From the NCBI GenBank assembly GCA_000708835.1, contig DF237461.1:1-64000 (forward strand): 64,000 nucleotides of DNA, read 5' to 3'. The notes beneath the pieces were generated by a model that saw only the letters and a program-made list of their open reading frames with translations, had not been told where the DNA came from and did no database searches. The stretch comes from Klebsormidium nitens. Lineage: Eukaryota > Streptophyta > Klebsormidiophyceae > Klebsormidiales > Klebsormidiaceae. Below, piece after piece: positions 10,967 through 22,400 of the stretch; within the stretch, counting starts at the first letter, position 1, and each line of letters starts with the position of its first letter. The position numbers and the translations under genes are program-made.

Positions 10967-13435
10967 TTCTGGGCTGAACTTTATTAGGATCGTAGTCCGC
11001 GGCCGGAGCTGGCCTTCGATTGGGACGAAGTGCGCCGTGACTCTGGCAGGAAAACCAGCGCTGTCGAGCACGCCCTGCGAAAGAATGCAGATTCTTCGCC
11101 TCGAACATGGAAATTGAGCTACTGAGAAGTCCTTGTGTCGGAACGTTCAAAAGTTCAGGATTGATTAGGAGGGAGTCCCAACAACTTGCGTACAGTTCCG
11201 TCCAAATTGTTTGTGTTCAGAGACACAAAGTGGTGAATTAAAGTTCTCGGACAAACGGTGGAACACACGCCGGGTCAAGAGAATGACACGAAAGTGTAAG
11301 AGTTCCGACTATCTCAAGTAATCAACATCTCGTTCCTCTTCTGTACGCATCAGGATCCGCATGCATAACGAGAATTGTCCAAGATATGGTACACCTATGC
11401 GTTCACACTTCCAAAGAGAGTCTTTGTGTCCTGGCGAGATTGGTAAGTGGGTCTGCTGAAGGCAAGACGCTAGTGCAACATTGGACACTCTGGGTGACGA
11501 CTGGGGGGGAACCGGGACGGACGAGGGCTGCTTTACACCTTCGCAATGAAGCTCCGCTCGCCAAGATGAACTGAAGAAGAAGCTAAGGGCGGATTACCTT
11601 TACAATTCCCGCCACGTATGCTCCGCAATTGAACTGGCCCATGTCTTTAGGAACAGAGATGAATCTGCATTCAATACAGCTAAGACGTGAGTGGGACAAA
11701 GCGGCAGCTAAGAACATACATCCAGAACTTGCACAAGCAAAGTCTTACGGGTGCTAAAAGTCCACACAACTTTCTGATCATGCAAGCATCAAGACGGACC
11801 ACGAAATAGCCTTTCTATTATTCCATCCCACTGCCTTGACTGCAGCACAAGGAAGCGTTGGACAGGTCGGAGATGGACAAACCCACCTATTTACAAGGAG
11901 CTCTTTCTCGCTGATCATGTACTCGTCTTCCTCAGTTGTCGCTTTCTCGAGAGAGTCCGCTTGCTGTCCATGCAATGAAGGATGGGAGACCACTGTCAAA
12001 TCTGGAATTGCAGTTGAGTCCTTGAGCAAAAAGTTTTTCTTCGCCCCCCACTTTCGACTCTGCCTATGTTTCAACGTGTACAAATCTCATCAGATGAGGA
12101 AGCATCGTTGTGGACGAGTTGCCCGCCACGTGGACAGGCAGCCAATCAGTACCGGATGGAAAGATGCTCCATGCCAACAACACGGGAGTAAGGAGGCCAA
12201 TCAAAAACTTTTATTAACAGTAGTCTCACCTTTCCGAAGAGAGCCTTCCATACTGTCGAATGGATGAACGTCAAAATTCCGAGTAACCGGGTCTCCCTTC
12301 TGTTCGCCTGCAAAATCGGACAGAGTTATTTAAAACACTAACACTGAATTGCAGCCTTGCACCTGCTGGCGTATTGCATCCAATTGATACTCTCTCATTG
12401 AAGCAGTCATACCAGGCCGGCTGCCATCAAACACAACCAATTGAGTACTTTACTGTGTTTGAAAACTGGACAAAACGTTTGATGATGTGCGTCAAGCGCC
12501 AATCAAATTCCGAATCTTCCAGCTAGACTGGGGCGTTCATTCAGATCAGCCTAGTGAACAGAAAGGGAACTGAAGACGCAACGGCATCAAGACCGCCTAA
12601 AGAAGGAGCAGGGCCATCTAGGTGTGGCTGAGAAATTTGTAGGATGCGCTCACCTTTTCCCGATGACACAGGAGCTCCAGCACTCGAAGGCCCACCCCAT
12701 ACCCTGCCTCCTCTAGCTTCCTCTCAAGTTCGTTGACATTGTTCACCTTGGTTTGGAAGTACTGGACAAGCTCGCTGAAGAGGAATGCGAACGCACTCAG
12801 GTTTACCTGCATCAGAACATGCCAGAGCGTTGATGGCGGATCATACTGTTTGGTTCTGTCAAGATCGTGAAAATGCTGACTGCCAAAGCGACTGAATTTT
12901 TTTAAGTGAAAGTAGACCCCAGCTAAGATCAGGTCTTTTTCCTAAAGGTTGATTGTAGATTGCTTACGCAGTAGGCAGGGAGGACCTGCGGTGCCAAGTG
13001 GCACATTTGATGAATTGATCGTTGAGCTATTGTTTGACAACTAGTGACCCAATTGCAACTTGGTATGGAAAGTTCCTGAAGACCAGAATACCACCACTGC
13101 TGGAGAGAAGTTTCCATTGTGAAGCCATATTCAACAGGATTGCAAAGAAATTGGGGCTGCACAGGTTTATCCAAAAGTTGTGATGAACTTCAGGTGCATC
13201 AAAGAATGCACACAATCTGGAAGCGCTGGTCTCAGGCAGACAGCAATTTTCGAGCTCAATCAAGGCGCTACTCTTCAGTGGCTCTCCACCCTCTCGGCTT
13301 TCTGGAAAAACTCTTTCAATCCAATGATCGGTTCTTTCCACCTTGCAACGCTGACCCTACCTCTGTCTTGCCCTTTGGCAAAGGCCGGTCCACAACGTTC
13401 ACCAAATGGGCCCTACCGCGCGCAACTCCCAGCAT
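10967..13435 (-). CDS. TRAPPC5: TRAPP complex subunit 5 (Trs31/Bet3 family)
   Basis: Six minus-strand exons: 13435-13361 (ATG), 12806-12654, 12307-12230, 11963-11887, 11664-11598 and 11074-10967. Together they encode about 186 aa, close to the usual 185-195. Signature segments are LSAFAFLFSELVQYFQ, GLRVLELLCHREK, RETRLLGILTFIHSTVWKAL, DEYMISEKELLVNRFISVPK, FNCGAYVAGIV and AGFPARVTAHFVP. All are characteristic of Trs31. TRAPPC5 is a core subunit of the TRAPP tethering complex, which activates Rab1/Ypt1-type GTPases on ER-Golgi membranes. The N-terminus keeps the VDRPLPKGKTE element but replaces the usual opening residues. The 3' end is uncertain: homology stops at IKFSPE (10967). There a GTGAGA donor could lead to a short unfound last exon, or translation may run on to a stop at 10730. 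The gene is divergent from LEPA. Confidence 0.9.
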
Positions 13436-14242
13436 GATGGCAGGCTGCCCCTTTCAGAATCTCCAAGTTGGCTGAACAGCATAATTAATTGCACTTGTGC
13501 GCCAATTGCTCCATTCCAAAAACCGCTTGCACCAACTCTATGCACGTTGGTGCCCACGGTTGAACCTCCTCGCCTCTCTACCTGTCAAGATGTAGCAGGA
13601 TTGACCAGGATCAAACTGCTGTCTTGTAGGATCAAAGCGCTTTCCTGTAGGATAACTTCAATATTATTAAAGAAGAAGCTCTTTTACTCTAGCCTTTTAA
13701 AATAATATTATTAATTTGGCTCTAGCTGTTCAATAAACTTGCATTGCAGAGCCGCAACGAGAGCGAGCCAACATGTAGGACATTCTGGGCTGTTCGTTTT
13801 GCCGATTTGCAGGCGGTACGGGATAAGGGTGCCGGTCCTCCGACCGCTTCAGCCCCTCAAGAAAAATCGGGGTCATGGAGACTTCAACCGACCTTAATCT
13901 GACCTGATTAGAGCACTCAGGGACCGGCTCCGGCCACTTCCATCGCCCCGGGCCCGGGCCGATCCCGACTCCGAGCCCGGCCTGCCGGGCCATTGCGGTA
14001 ACGGTTTGGTTCTATCGGCCGCCACGTGTACTTGTGCTGGCACAGGCAATTTGCAAACCCTAGATCGGTGCCGCTGTTTCAGTGTTTGCTTCTGTGGCGG
14101 CGCCGGTGTGCTTGATTCAGCAATTTCTCTTTGAACTCCTGGGCCAGCCGCCGATTCTGAGAAGCTATCTCTCTCTCTGCTCATTGAAAGGAGTCACAGA
14201 GGGTGTGTTACAAGGAATCCTTTTGCCTGCATTGACGACGCC
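13436..14242. promoter_or_regulatory. Bidirectional upstream region of TRAPPC5 and LEPA
   Basis: About 800 bp separate the divergent start codons. The left half is AT-rich (AATATTATT words near 13660-13710). The right half is GC-rich (13930-14060) and ends in a CT-rich leader (14168-14180) just before the LEPA ATG, like a 5' UTR. A short direct repeat of the form GTAGGATnAA lies at 13590-13660. No coding exon is supported. Confidence 0.45.
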
Positions 14243-17200
14243 ATGGCGGCAACGGCCGCGCGGCATGGTTCCTTCGTTGGAAACTCCAGGCTGCTCTCAG
14301 ATACGCATCCTAGCACATCCTCCCGGCTAAGAGATTGTGAGACAGTGTCACTGCATTCTAAAGGCTGTCGGAGGAAGAATGTTTGCGACGACGTTCCGTC
14401 GTCTTCTCTTTGGGGCCAGCAACTAGAAGTACTTAGCGCGGCGCAACGGATAGTTCATTGGCACCGGGAGCGGGGGTGTGCCGCGGTGCCTCGGTTGGTA
14501 GCAAGAGGATCTCAGCAGACGCAGTTTACATTCCCTGGAGTTCCGTCAGTAGAATCTGAAGGATTGTCAAGTCAGGGCAGAAGGGGCGACCTTCTAAGAT
14601 GCAATGCCCAGGCTCAGCAGGTCGCCCGGATACCGGCCCGAACACCAGACGAGAAGTGTGAAAAGGTAAGCCTGCATCAAAAGTACTTATCCAAACAAAC
14701 CTAGGGCACTCGTTAAGCTCAAACATACCGACAAGTCTCCGAGTGGACCCTAGAGTCAGTGGCTTGAGTTACGCCAGATGATCAACATTTCATTGAAAAG
14801 TCACAGCAACAAGTATTTCAGTTGTGGCTCTCATCAGGCTAACTCTGGCGGTCTTGGAGTATGGGGTTCTTCCTGACTCTCTACTTCAAATCTCCAGAAA
14901 GAAGCTGGCTCCATTTCGTGCAGGTCCCGGTGTCTCGCATCCGGAACTTCTCGATCATCGCTCACATCGACCACGGCAAGAGCACGCTTGCAGATCGGCT
15001 GCTGCAGTTCACAGGCACGGTGGAGGATCGGTTGATGAAGGGCCAGTTTCTGGACAATATGGATTTGGAGCGTGAGAGGGGGATCACCATCAAGCTGCAA
15101 GCGGCGCGCATGAAGTACGTGGCGGCCGATGGAGAGACTTACGTTCTCAACCTGATTGACACGCCGGGGCACGTCGACTTTTCGTATGAGGTGCGCACCC
15201 GCCCTTTTGCAAGGTGTAGATCCCGCGATGATTGTTCCTGTGTTGCGGTGCTGCTACGAGTTTCTAAGGTCCATAAGGAGCCAGGAGGAGCCGGCGTTTG
15301 CATAAATACGAAAAGGAGGGGGCAGGTAGAGAAGAGGACGTCCGGAAATTTGGTGCGGAGGACGGGCAATTGCCGGGAAGTTCCCCCCCGACCTACTGTG
15401 ACAGGTTGCGTGCCATTCAATCAGTAATCAACAGCCAAGGAAGCCCGGGCATTGAGGCCTTTCTGATGCAGATGTTCCAGACTCAACAAGCTTTCGAGTG
15501 ACCTTGAACAATGCTGGGGTCGATGAATTTAATTGATTGGCTTTTGCATTCATCTTTGTCCATACAAGCGAGGAGATGGTGAAGGCGAATATGAAGTGAT
15601 TACTTCAGAGCACAAGTTGCGGACACGGCTGACATTGACAAAGTAGCCTCAGATTGGGCAAGCTGTTCCGTCTGTACTCAGCCAAAGAAAAGCTTCTCAA
15701 GAAAAGAGAACCAGATCAGCTCGTTCATTTGTTTGTTGCAGGTGTCTCGATCGTTGGCAGCATGCGAGGGGGCTCTTTTGGTGGTAGATGCAGCGCAGGG
15801 GGTGGAGGCGCAAACGTTGGCCAACGTCTATCTGGCCTTGGAGAACAATCTCGAGATCATTCCGGTGAGCTTTGATCTGCTAGAGCTCATTCCAAGTCCC
15901 ACGTCTGACTTTTTGAGGCGTGCGGATTTCGTTGTAATTTGAACGATTATTTGATGCTTGTGTGTCTGAGAGTAGTGAGGACAATCTGCAGTAAATTCTG
16001 GGTGTGTTGGCTTTGATGGTTGATGGCCAAGCACGGGTTGGAAAGGCGTTTATCTGCAAAGGGGCGGATGCCGAATGGACAGTACGCAACAGACGTTTGT
16101 GTGGTGTCAAAGAAGTGTAGAAGAGAGCAAACGTAATTCAGGAGCCCTGCCCCTTTCCAGATTGGATAGGTACAAGCAAGCACCCCATGAAACATACTCA
16201 TCAGGGAAACAATGAACCAACCAATCGTAAAGGCGGGCGCAGGAGTCGAGTACGATGGCGTGAAGTCGTCTGCAAGCGACGGACAGAACCCAGTGATTGT
16301 TGCACAAGCGCCTTGATCCGAAAGCTTTGTTGCAACTCCGCTTGATCCAGGTGTTGAACAAGATCGACCTGCCTGGCGCCGACGCCGAGGCGTGCAAGAA
16401 GGAGATTGAGGATGTTGTCGGCCTCGACACGAGCGGCGCGATTCTTTGCTCCGCGAAGGAGGGCATCGGTATCGAGGACATTCTCGAGGCGATCGTGGCC
16501 CGCGTTCCCGCCCCCCGGGACACAACGAAAGAGCCGTTCCGCGCGCTCATCTTCGACAGTTACTACGACGCGTACCGAGGAGTCATTGTCTACTTCCGGG
16601 TGATGGACGGGGAGGTGCGCGTAGGAGATACGGTGCGATTCATGAACAGCGGGAAGGAGTACGAGATCGACGATCTGGGCGTGATGGCGCCGAACCAGTT
16701 GCCGGTGAAAGCGCTGTACGCGGGGGAGGTCGGGTTCTTGTCCGGGAGCATACGGGCAGTGGCGGACGCGCGGGTCGGGGATACGATTACGATTGCGGGG
16801 AAACGGGCAGTGACGCCGCTACCAGGGTACGAGCAGGCGGTGCCCATGGTGTTCTGCGGGCTGTTCCCGGTGGATGCGGACCAGTGAGTGTGGAACTCTT
16901 TTCGCTTTCCTTTCCTCGATTTTCATACGTCAAGATGCGGTTATCCGTCCAGAGGCGCACGTTTGGCAAGATATGGCAGATGTAGGGGAAGCCCTCGAGC
17001 CCGCTGCTATACGGCCTGTAGCCCGAAAGAGGCTTAGTCGAAGGAAGGAGAGGCCCGCAACTGGAAGCGCGACATGGAGAGACATCAGGCAGCCAGACAC
17101 TAGGGGCGCGGGAATGAGTGAAGAACAGAGCAGTCGTTAAAACGACAGGATTATCAGCTTTGCGAAGCGGGTGCGTCTTACTGCACGCAAGGCAGCCGTT

Positions 17201-20200
17201 GCAACCCGTCCCTGTCCCTAACATCCGGATAGAGTAGCAGCTTGATGCACAGTTTCGTCACCAACTGTCAGCACGCTCACTGACATTGACAAAACTTCTC
17301 AAATCGGCTTGCGATTATCTTAGTCTGCCATTCGACCCGGTGAACCTTCGGTCGTCTCGCGGATTCCTGACGGGCCCTATGCCGCCACCTGCAGGTTCCC
17401 GGACCTACGCGACGCCCTCGAGAAGCTGCAGCTGAACGACGCGGCGCTCAAGTTTGAGCCCGAGACGTCAAGCGCCATGGGGTTCGGCTTCCGATGCGGA
17501 TTCCTGGGCTTGCTGCACATGGAAATTGTACAGGTTAGATTAGCGGAGTATTTACCCCGGGCAATAACTGGAGATACTTATGGACTGGTTGGGCAAGAGT
17601 CTGTTATGGGTTTGGATACTCTGATTGGGGCAAAATTGATCAATGCATATGGAGATCGTCCAGGTGAGCAGCAGGTTAACGTCCAATTGATGGAGATGCT
17701 TACGGAAACGCAAGAGTGATGGCCAGGGATCGTTCAGGAAGCAGTCAGCTTTTGCAGATTAGTCCGAAAGGTCGTTGAAGGTCGTAAGTCGCTGAAGGTT
17801 CCAGGTTGGTGGCTTGCTGGTGTTCTCGGCCACGCAATGAAGGAGAGTGTTCTTCAGCGGAAGCAGAGTTTAGCCATGTTTGATATTTTTCCGACAACTA
17901 GAGATGCGGATGGGTTTAACCACTGTAACTTCGAAAGTCACTTTTGGGATTGAACCAGGGGTCGAATGATTGCTGGCGTCGTATGTACTATCCCGATTCG
18001 ATTGAGTCTGGAGATAGAAACCATCCGCATTTTCTTTGCCTACAGGAGCGGTTAGAGCGCGAGTACAACCTGAACCTGATCATCACGGCCCCCAGCGTGG
18101 TGTATAAAGTGCACTCTGCCGACGGGAGTGTCGTCATGGTGGACAACCCGGCGCAGCTGCCCGCCGCGGAGAAGCGCGCATTCATCGAGGAGCCGTACGT
18201 CCGGGTGAGCACCCCATCCGGACGGCTGTGCTCGCGCCACCTGTCATTTGACATGCCCGTGCCGTAGTGTTACCTGATTGCTCGGCTTTCGTGCTGCGTC
18301 GAGCCATGCGGCACCCGGAATAAGATGGACGGGTTTGTTGTTTCTCAACTTTGAACGGGTTCGGGGCCTCCACAACCGGGTTCTCTCACTGGAGTCTGTT
18401 TGCTTTCAACGATAGTCGCGTCATTCTCAAGGTCGAGGGCTTTGGTCTTATCGTTGGCTCTCAACGAGCCACTGGAGTTTGATGACGCTTTGTGAATGAC
18501 GCTGTGCAACTCTGCATGATCACGCCCGAGACATATGCTTTGTCACCACGTCTCTCCTTTTGCGTGTTCCTCTCCCCCCTCTTCACTTCACACTCAATGC
18601 GGCATCCTTTTCCGGTGTGCAGATCAGCATGATCACACCGAAGGATTTCGTGGGCCCGCTGATGGAGCTGGCGCAGAACCGCCGCGGCGAGTTCACCGAG
18701 ATGAAGTACATCACCGAGGCGCGCTGCGAGCTGGTCTACGAGCTGCCGCTGGGGGAGGTCAGCGGCTCGCCTCACTTTCCGCGTCTTCTTTACTCTGCTT
18801 ACTACTGCGGCTGTGGCGAAAATTCGATTTTGGGCCCAGGTTTAGGGCCCAGAGTTCTTGGGCTGCGACAAACGCTGCGTTGGCTGCTAACTCCGTGTTC
18901 ATTTGGGAACGGTCACGGATGGCTGCGACATAAGTTTGATTACGGCCCAGTATTCAGCATGCGTGTGCCCTCCTTTCGTCCTTTATAAGTGGCTGTCCCC
19001 TCCGGTCTCCGCTTTCCTTCTTTGTTTCGGTGCTATTGAGAGACTGGCCTATCAGCTGCTTGCAACGGCTCGCCTGCCGGTTTTTAGTTTTGGTCCTTGT
19101 TGCTTCTTCTCGCTATCTTTTCATTCAGGCTTCTCCTCTGTTTTTAGCGATCTTGGCGGTGCTCTCTCTGCGAAATCAGGACGCTTTGCAGCGGCTGGGA
19201 AATGCGTGCCGACAACCCTCTCTGGTTAGAGACTCTCCGGCGCTACAAGTATTCCGTTCTAAGTCTTCGTCTCTCCTTAGAAAAGTTTCCGTCATTCCGT
19301 CATCCCTGTTCGCCGTGGGAACAAACGGCTCAGACGAGGACGTTATTCTCTTTCAAGCCGCTCTGTTAAGCACTGACAAACCATCCTGGAACCTTTTCCT
19401 CGACGCTCTTCCTTTTTCGACCCCTGTTTTGACCCACTTGTCAACCAGCTCGGCTCCGACAGCAAGCGCGACAAACGTCAAGAGTCTTTGCCTCTCTCTC
19501 CCCCTCTTGCTTCTGATCCATATTGAACCCGCCTCAAACCCGCCTCCTCTTCGTTCCCGAGTAGTGACCGGCATTCCCGACTAGTTGAGACCGCTCACCA
19601 AACGTTTTCAGCATTTTCCCCCCTTGCTTCTAAGCCAATTCAACGGGGACTCGTCCTTCCCTTAACCTCCTTCCTGTTGGTCACCGGCTCAAGTAGTGCA
19701 CTTTACAACACCAAGGTTGCTCAGCTTCTAAACTTGATGAACTCCCCCCAACCTTCCCCCACATCCTTGTTGTTTTCTCAGCACTCTGACCCGTTCCAAA
19801 CCCCTTCAACCCTCGTTTGAATCCAGGTTCCCTGCCTGCCAAGTGGTCACTCAGTTTGTCGACATCATGCATCAAGTCGTGCATCAAGGGATACAAAGGT
19901 TGCTCATCTTCAGCCTCTTTTGAAACGCCCCCAACGCTCTTGTCCTTCAGCATCCCTAACACGTCCTGAACCGCTTTAAAGCTTACCTTAACCCATTTTT
20001 CACTCGTCCAGGTGGTGACCGACTTTTTCGACCAGCTCAAGTCGCGCACCAAGGGGTACGCGAGCATGGAGTACCACCTGATCGGGTACCGCCGCAACGA
20101 ACTCGTACGCCTCGATCTCAATATCAACGGCGAGCCGTGCGACCCGCTCGCCACCATTGTGCACCGCGACAAGGCCTACCAGGTAACTGCAAGCCGGGTA

Positions 20201-21416
20201 GTCTAAGGAATTCCGGGTTTTCAACTTTGGGTTAGGGGGCTCAGCCTCTTGAAAGTTTGTGTTTCGCGGAGGTACAACAGGTCGAATAGGAAAGGTCGGA
20301 CATGCAGTGAAGTGGATTTGGGAAAGGGACTAGCAAACGTGGGCTTTTTTACCGCACTAACAGCCCTTCGTCCTCTACTGACACGCCTCTCGTTCGGTGG
20401 CTCTCGTTCTGGTTAAGGTCGTAGGTTGCAATCCATCCGGTGGCGCCAGCATGGCGCTGCCTTTGCACTATACAGGCCCGTTTGCCGATTCAGTATAGCC
20501 TTGTAGCAACCGCCGACTACGAACCTTGAAAAGCCAAGAGTTTTTCCATCTCCAATAACGAACATCGCACTGCAGGTGGGCCGTGCGCTGACGGAGAAGC
20601 TGAAGGAGCTCATCCCGCGGCAGATGTTCAAGATCCCCATTCAGGCCACCATTGGCGCCAAGGTCATTGCGAGCGAGAGCATCGCCGCAATGCGGAAGGA
20701 CGTGCTCGCAAAATGCTATGGTGAGCTGCGCTTAACTTGGCCATCTGCGGTGTCAGGTGCACATGACAACCTCCGGCCTGTTCTATAAGCTGAGAAAACG
20801 TTTGGCCGTGCTATAGTTCGGGTTCTAAACTTCCTCTGGCAATCAGCATATGAGCATCAGTTTAGATATATGCTGGCACCACTGAAACTGAATAACGAAA
20901 TGTTTGCCCTTCGCGCCTTCAGAATGCGACAGCTTGCTTGCAAAGCGCTGCGGATAGGGGTTTCAGAACAAGTAAAGCTGAAACGCGCAGGGCATACCGG
21001 TGCTGGATTACTGAGCCGGCTGTTGCTGGTGGCAAGCTTAGGAGGCGAACTTTCAACCCCCCTTCCAATCGGTTGTATTCTCGTCATGGCGACTCTGGAT
21101 GTTTCGAGTTTTGAACGGTTTGTTCAGCCAGCGTTTCTAGTCGTAATTGCTGTTCGTCGAAACGGGTCTCTGCGAGGGGCAACCCTGTTTGACATTCTGA
21201 GTTCCTTATCCAGCTGATCTGTCAGCCAGGCAGCCAGTGTTGGAATTTTCACAAGCTCTGCTCATCTTTCGGTGCGCAGGAGGTGATATAAGCCGGAAGA
21301 AGAAGCTGTTGAAGAAGCAGGCGGAGGGCAAGAAACGCATGAAGTCGCTAGGCAAGGTAGACGTGCCGCAGGAGGCGTTCATGGCGGTGCTGCAACTAGA
21401 GCGGCAAGTCACGTGA
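14243..21416 (+). CDS. LEPA: Plastid elongation factor 4 (LEPA/EF4 GTPase)
   Basis: Ten exons: 14243-14665, 14924-15190, 15742-15864, 16351-16883, 17395-17533, 18046-18204, 18623-18757, 20012-20182, 20576-20720 and 21280-21416. They encode 743 aa. All five GTPase motifs are present: G1 AHIDHGKST (154-162), RGIT, DTPGH, NKID (274-277) and SAKEG (305-309). The EF-G-like domains and the LepA-specific C-terminal domain follow, ending [18 protein letters not shown]4 binds ribosomes and back-translocates or remobilises stalled ones. The first exon (141 aa) is absent from bacterial LepA (about 600 aa); it is Ser/Arg-rich, as expected of a chloroplast transit peptide, so plastid action is likely. The organelle is inferred; mitochondrial Guf1 is the alternative. 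Intron 7 (18758-20011) is long and holds decayed copies of the next exon's start. Confidence 0.95.
19428..19900 (+). repeat. Decayed copies of the exon-8 5' edge inside LEPA intron 7
   Basis: Exon 8 begins at 20012 with GTGGTGACCGACTTTTTCG and continues ACCAGCTCAAGTCG. Recognisable degenerate versions occur upstream in the same intron. They lie at about 19428-19466 (TTGACCCACTTGTCAACCAG), 19561-19604 (GTAGTGACCGGCATTCCCGA), 19678-19702 (shorter, TGGTCACCGGCTCAAGT) and 19842-19900 (GTGGTCACTCAGTTTGTCGA then TCAAGTCGTGCATCAAGGG). Spacings are about 115-170 bp. None keeps an open frame compatible with use as an exon. Confidence 0.7.
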
Positions 21417-22400
21417 ACACGTGGCCCATACTAGCATTCTTTTGTAGATATTCAAGGGGCTCTCCGGGTTGGCAGACCGCACAGAAACAAGGACGAGATC
21501 GAGACGTTCTTGCAAGCGCTTGCTTCCAAGCTTTATCTCGATGGACAGTAGCAAATGTCACTCGACGCCTCTAGTTTGGACATGATGGCTTGTCCAATGG
21601 AACATGGCAGCTGCGGGCCACTATAAACATGTCGTAACCTGTATCCAGTCTATGATGCAAATGACATGCGTCAATACAAATATGCAACCGGAAGTTGACC
21701 GTGGCACTGCCGCTGGCTAGGGCTTGCCACTGAGCCAGCTTTTTGACTCGCTTACTTATTGATTCATGTGCATGTGTTCGTTGTGTTTTGCAGTCCTTAA
21801 GCAAGCACCGGCCGAATCATACCCAATTTCTTGCATTATCATGCAAGCTGATTGCATGTACGTACTCAGTAAAGCTTCAGTTCTGGGAAACTTTGCAATG
21901 CAGTCGGCGTTGGAAAATTGCTTGCCAATTACTATCGCTAGTAACACCCGTCGTAACCCATCATGCCTGATTCTCAGCCTGTGCGCGTGCACATGCTAGT
22001 GAGACATGCATGCATTAGTACAGGCTATAGCATGGCTGCACCGTGCCTCATTTCACCTTTGTGAATAGTCGCGTGCTCAGCGGTGATTTACAGGTGCGTT
22101 CGTCCAAGGTCAATACTGAAATTCATAAACGGACACGTCTCCTGCGTGATAGATTTTCGTTCGAAACAATTGCTAATCCGGCTGTACGTCCTCTAGCTGT
22201 TTGCTTCCAAAGAATGAATGAATAGTATAACTGTTTTACATGTTTGACTGTATGGCTCAAGGTTCCCGCTGTCTACCTCATGTTTATCCACGTATATTTG
22301 CTTGTTACCTGGTTCTCGGTCAAATGGTACAACTTCACTGCGTCCGTGTGTTAGAATCTAATCAAAAGTGTGTCGAGTTATCCAACTGCCTCGAGTCCTA
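21417..22400. other. Intergenic, between convergent LEPA and GDPD 3' ends
   Basis: Holds the 3' UTRs of both genes. Open frames here are short, overlap on both strands and lack splice-consistent neighbours. Many ATGCATGT-type words occur around 21840-22010. Nothing else is supported. Confidence 0.5.

Noticed and set aside
16406-16985. Alternative plus-strand frames inside LEPA exon 4
   Set aside because: They are out of frame with the strongly conserved EF4 sequence.
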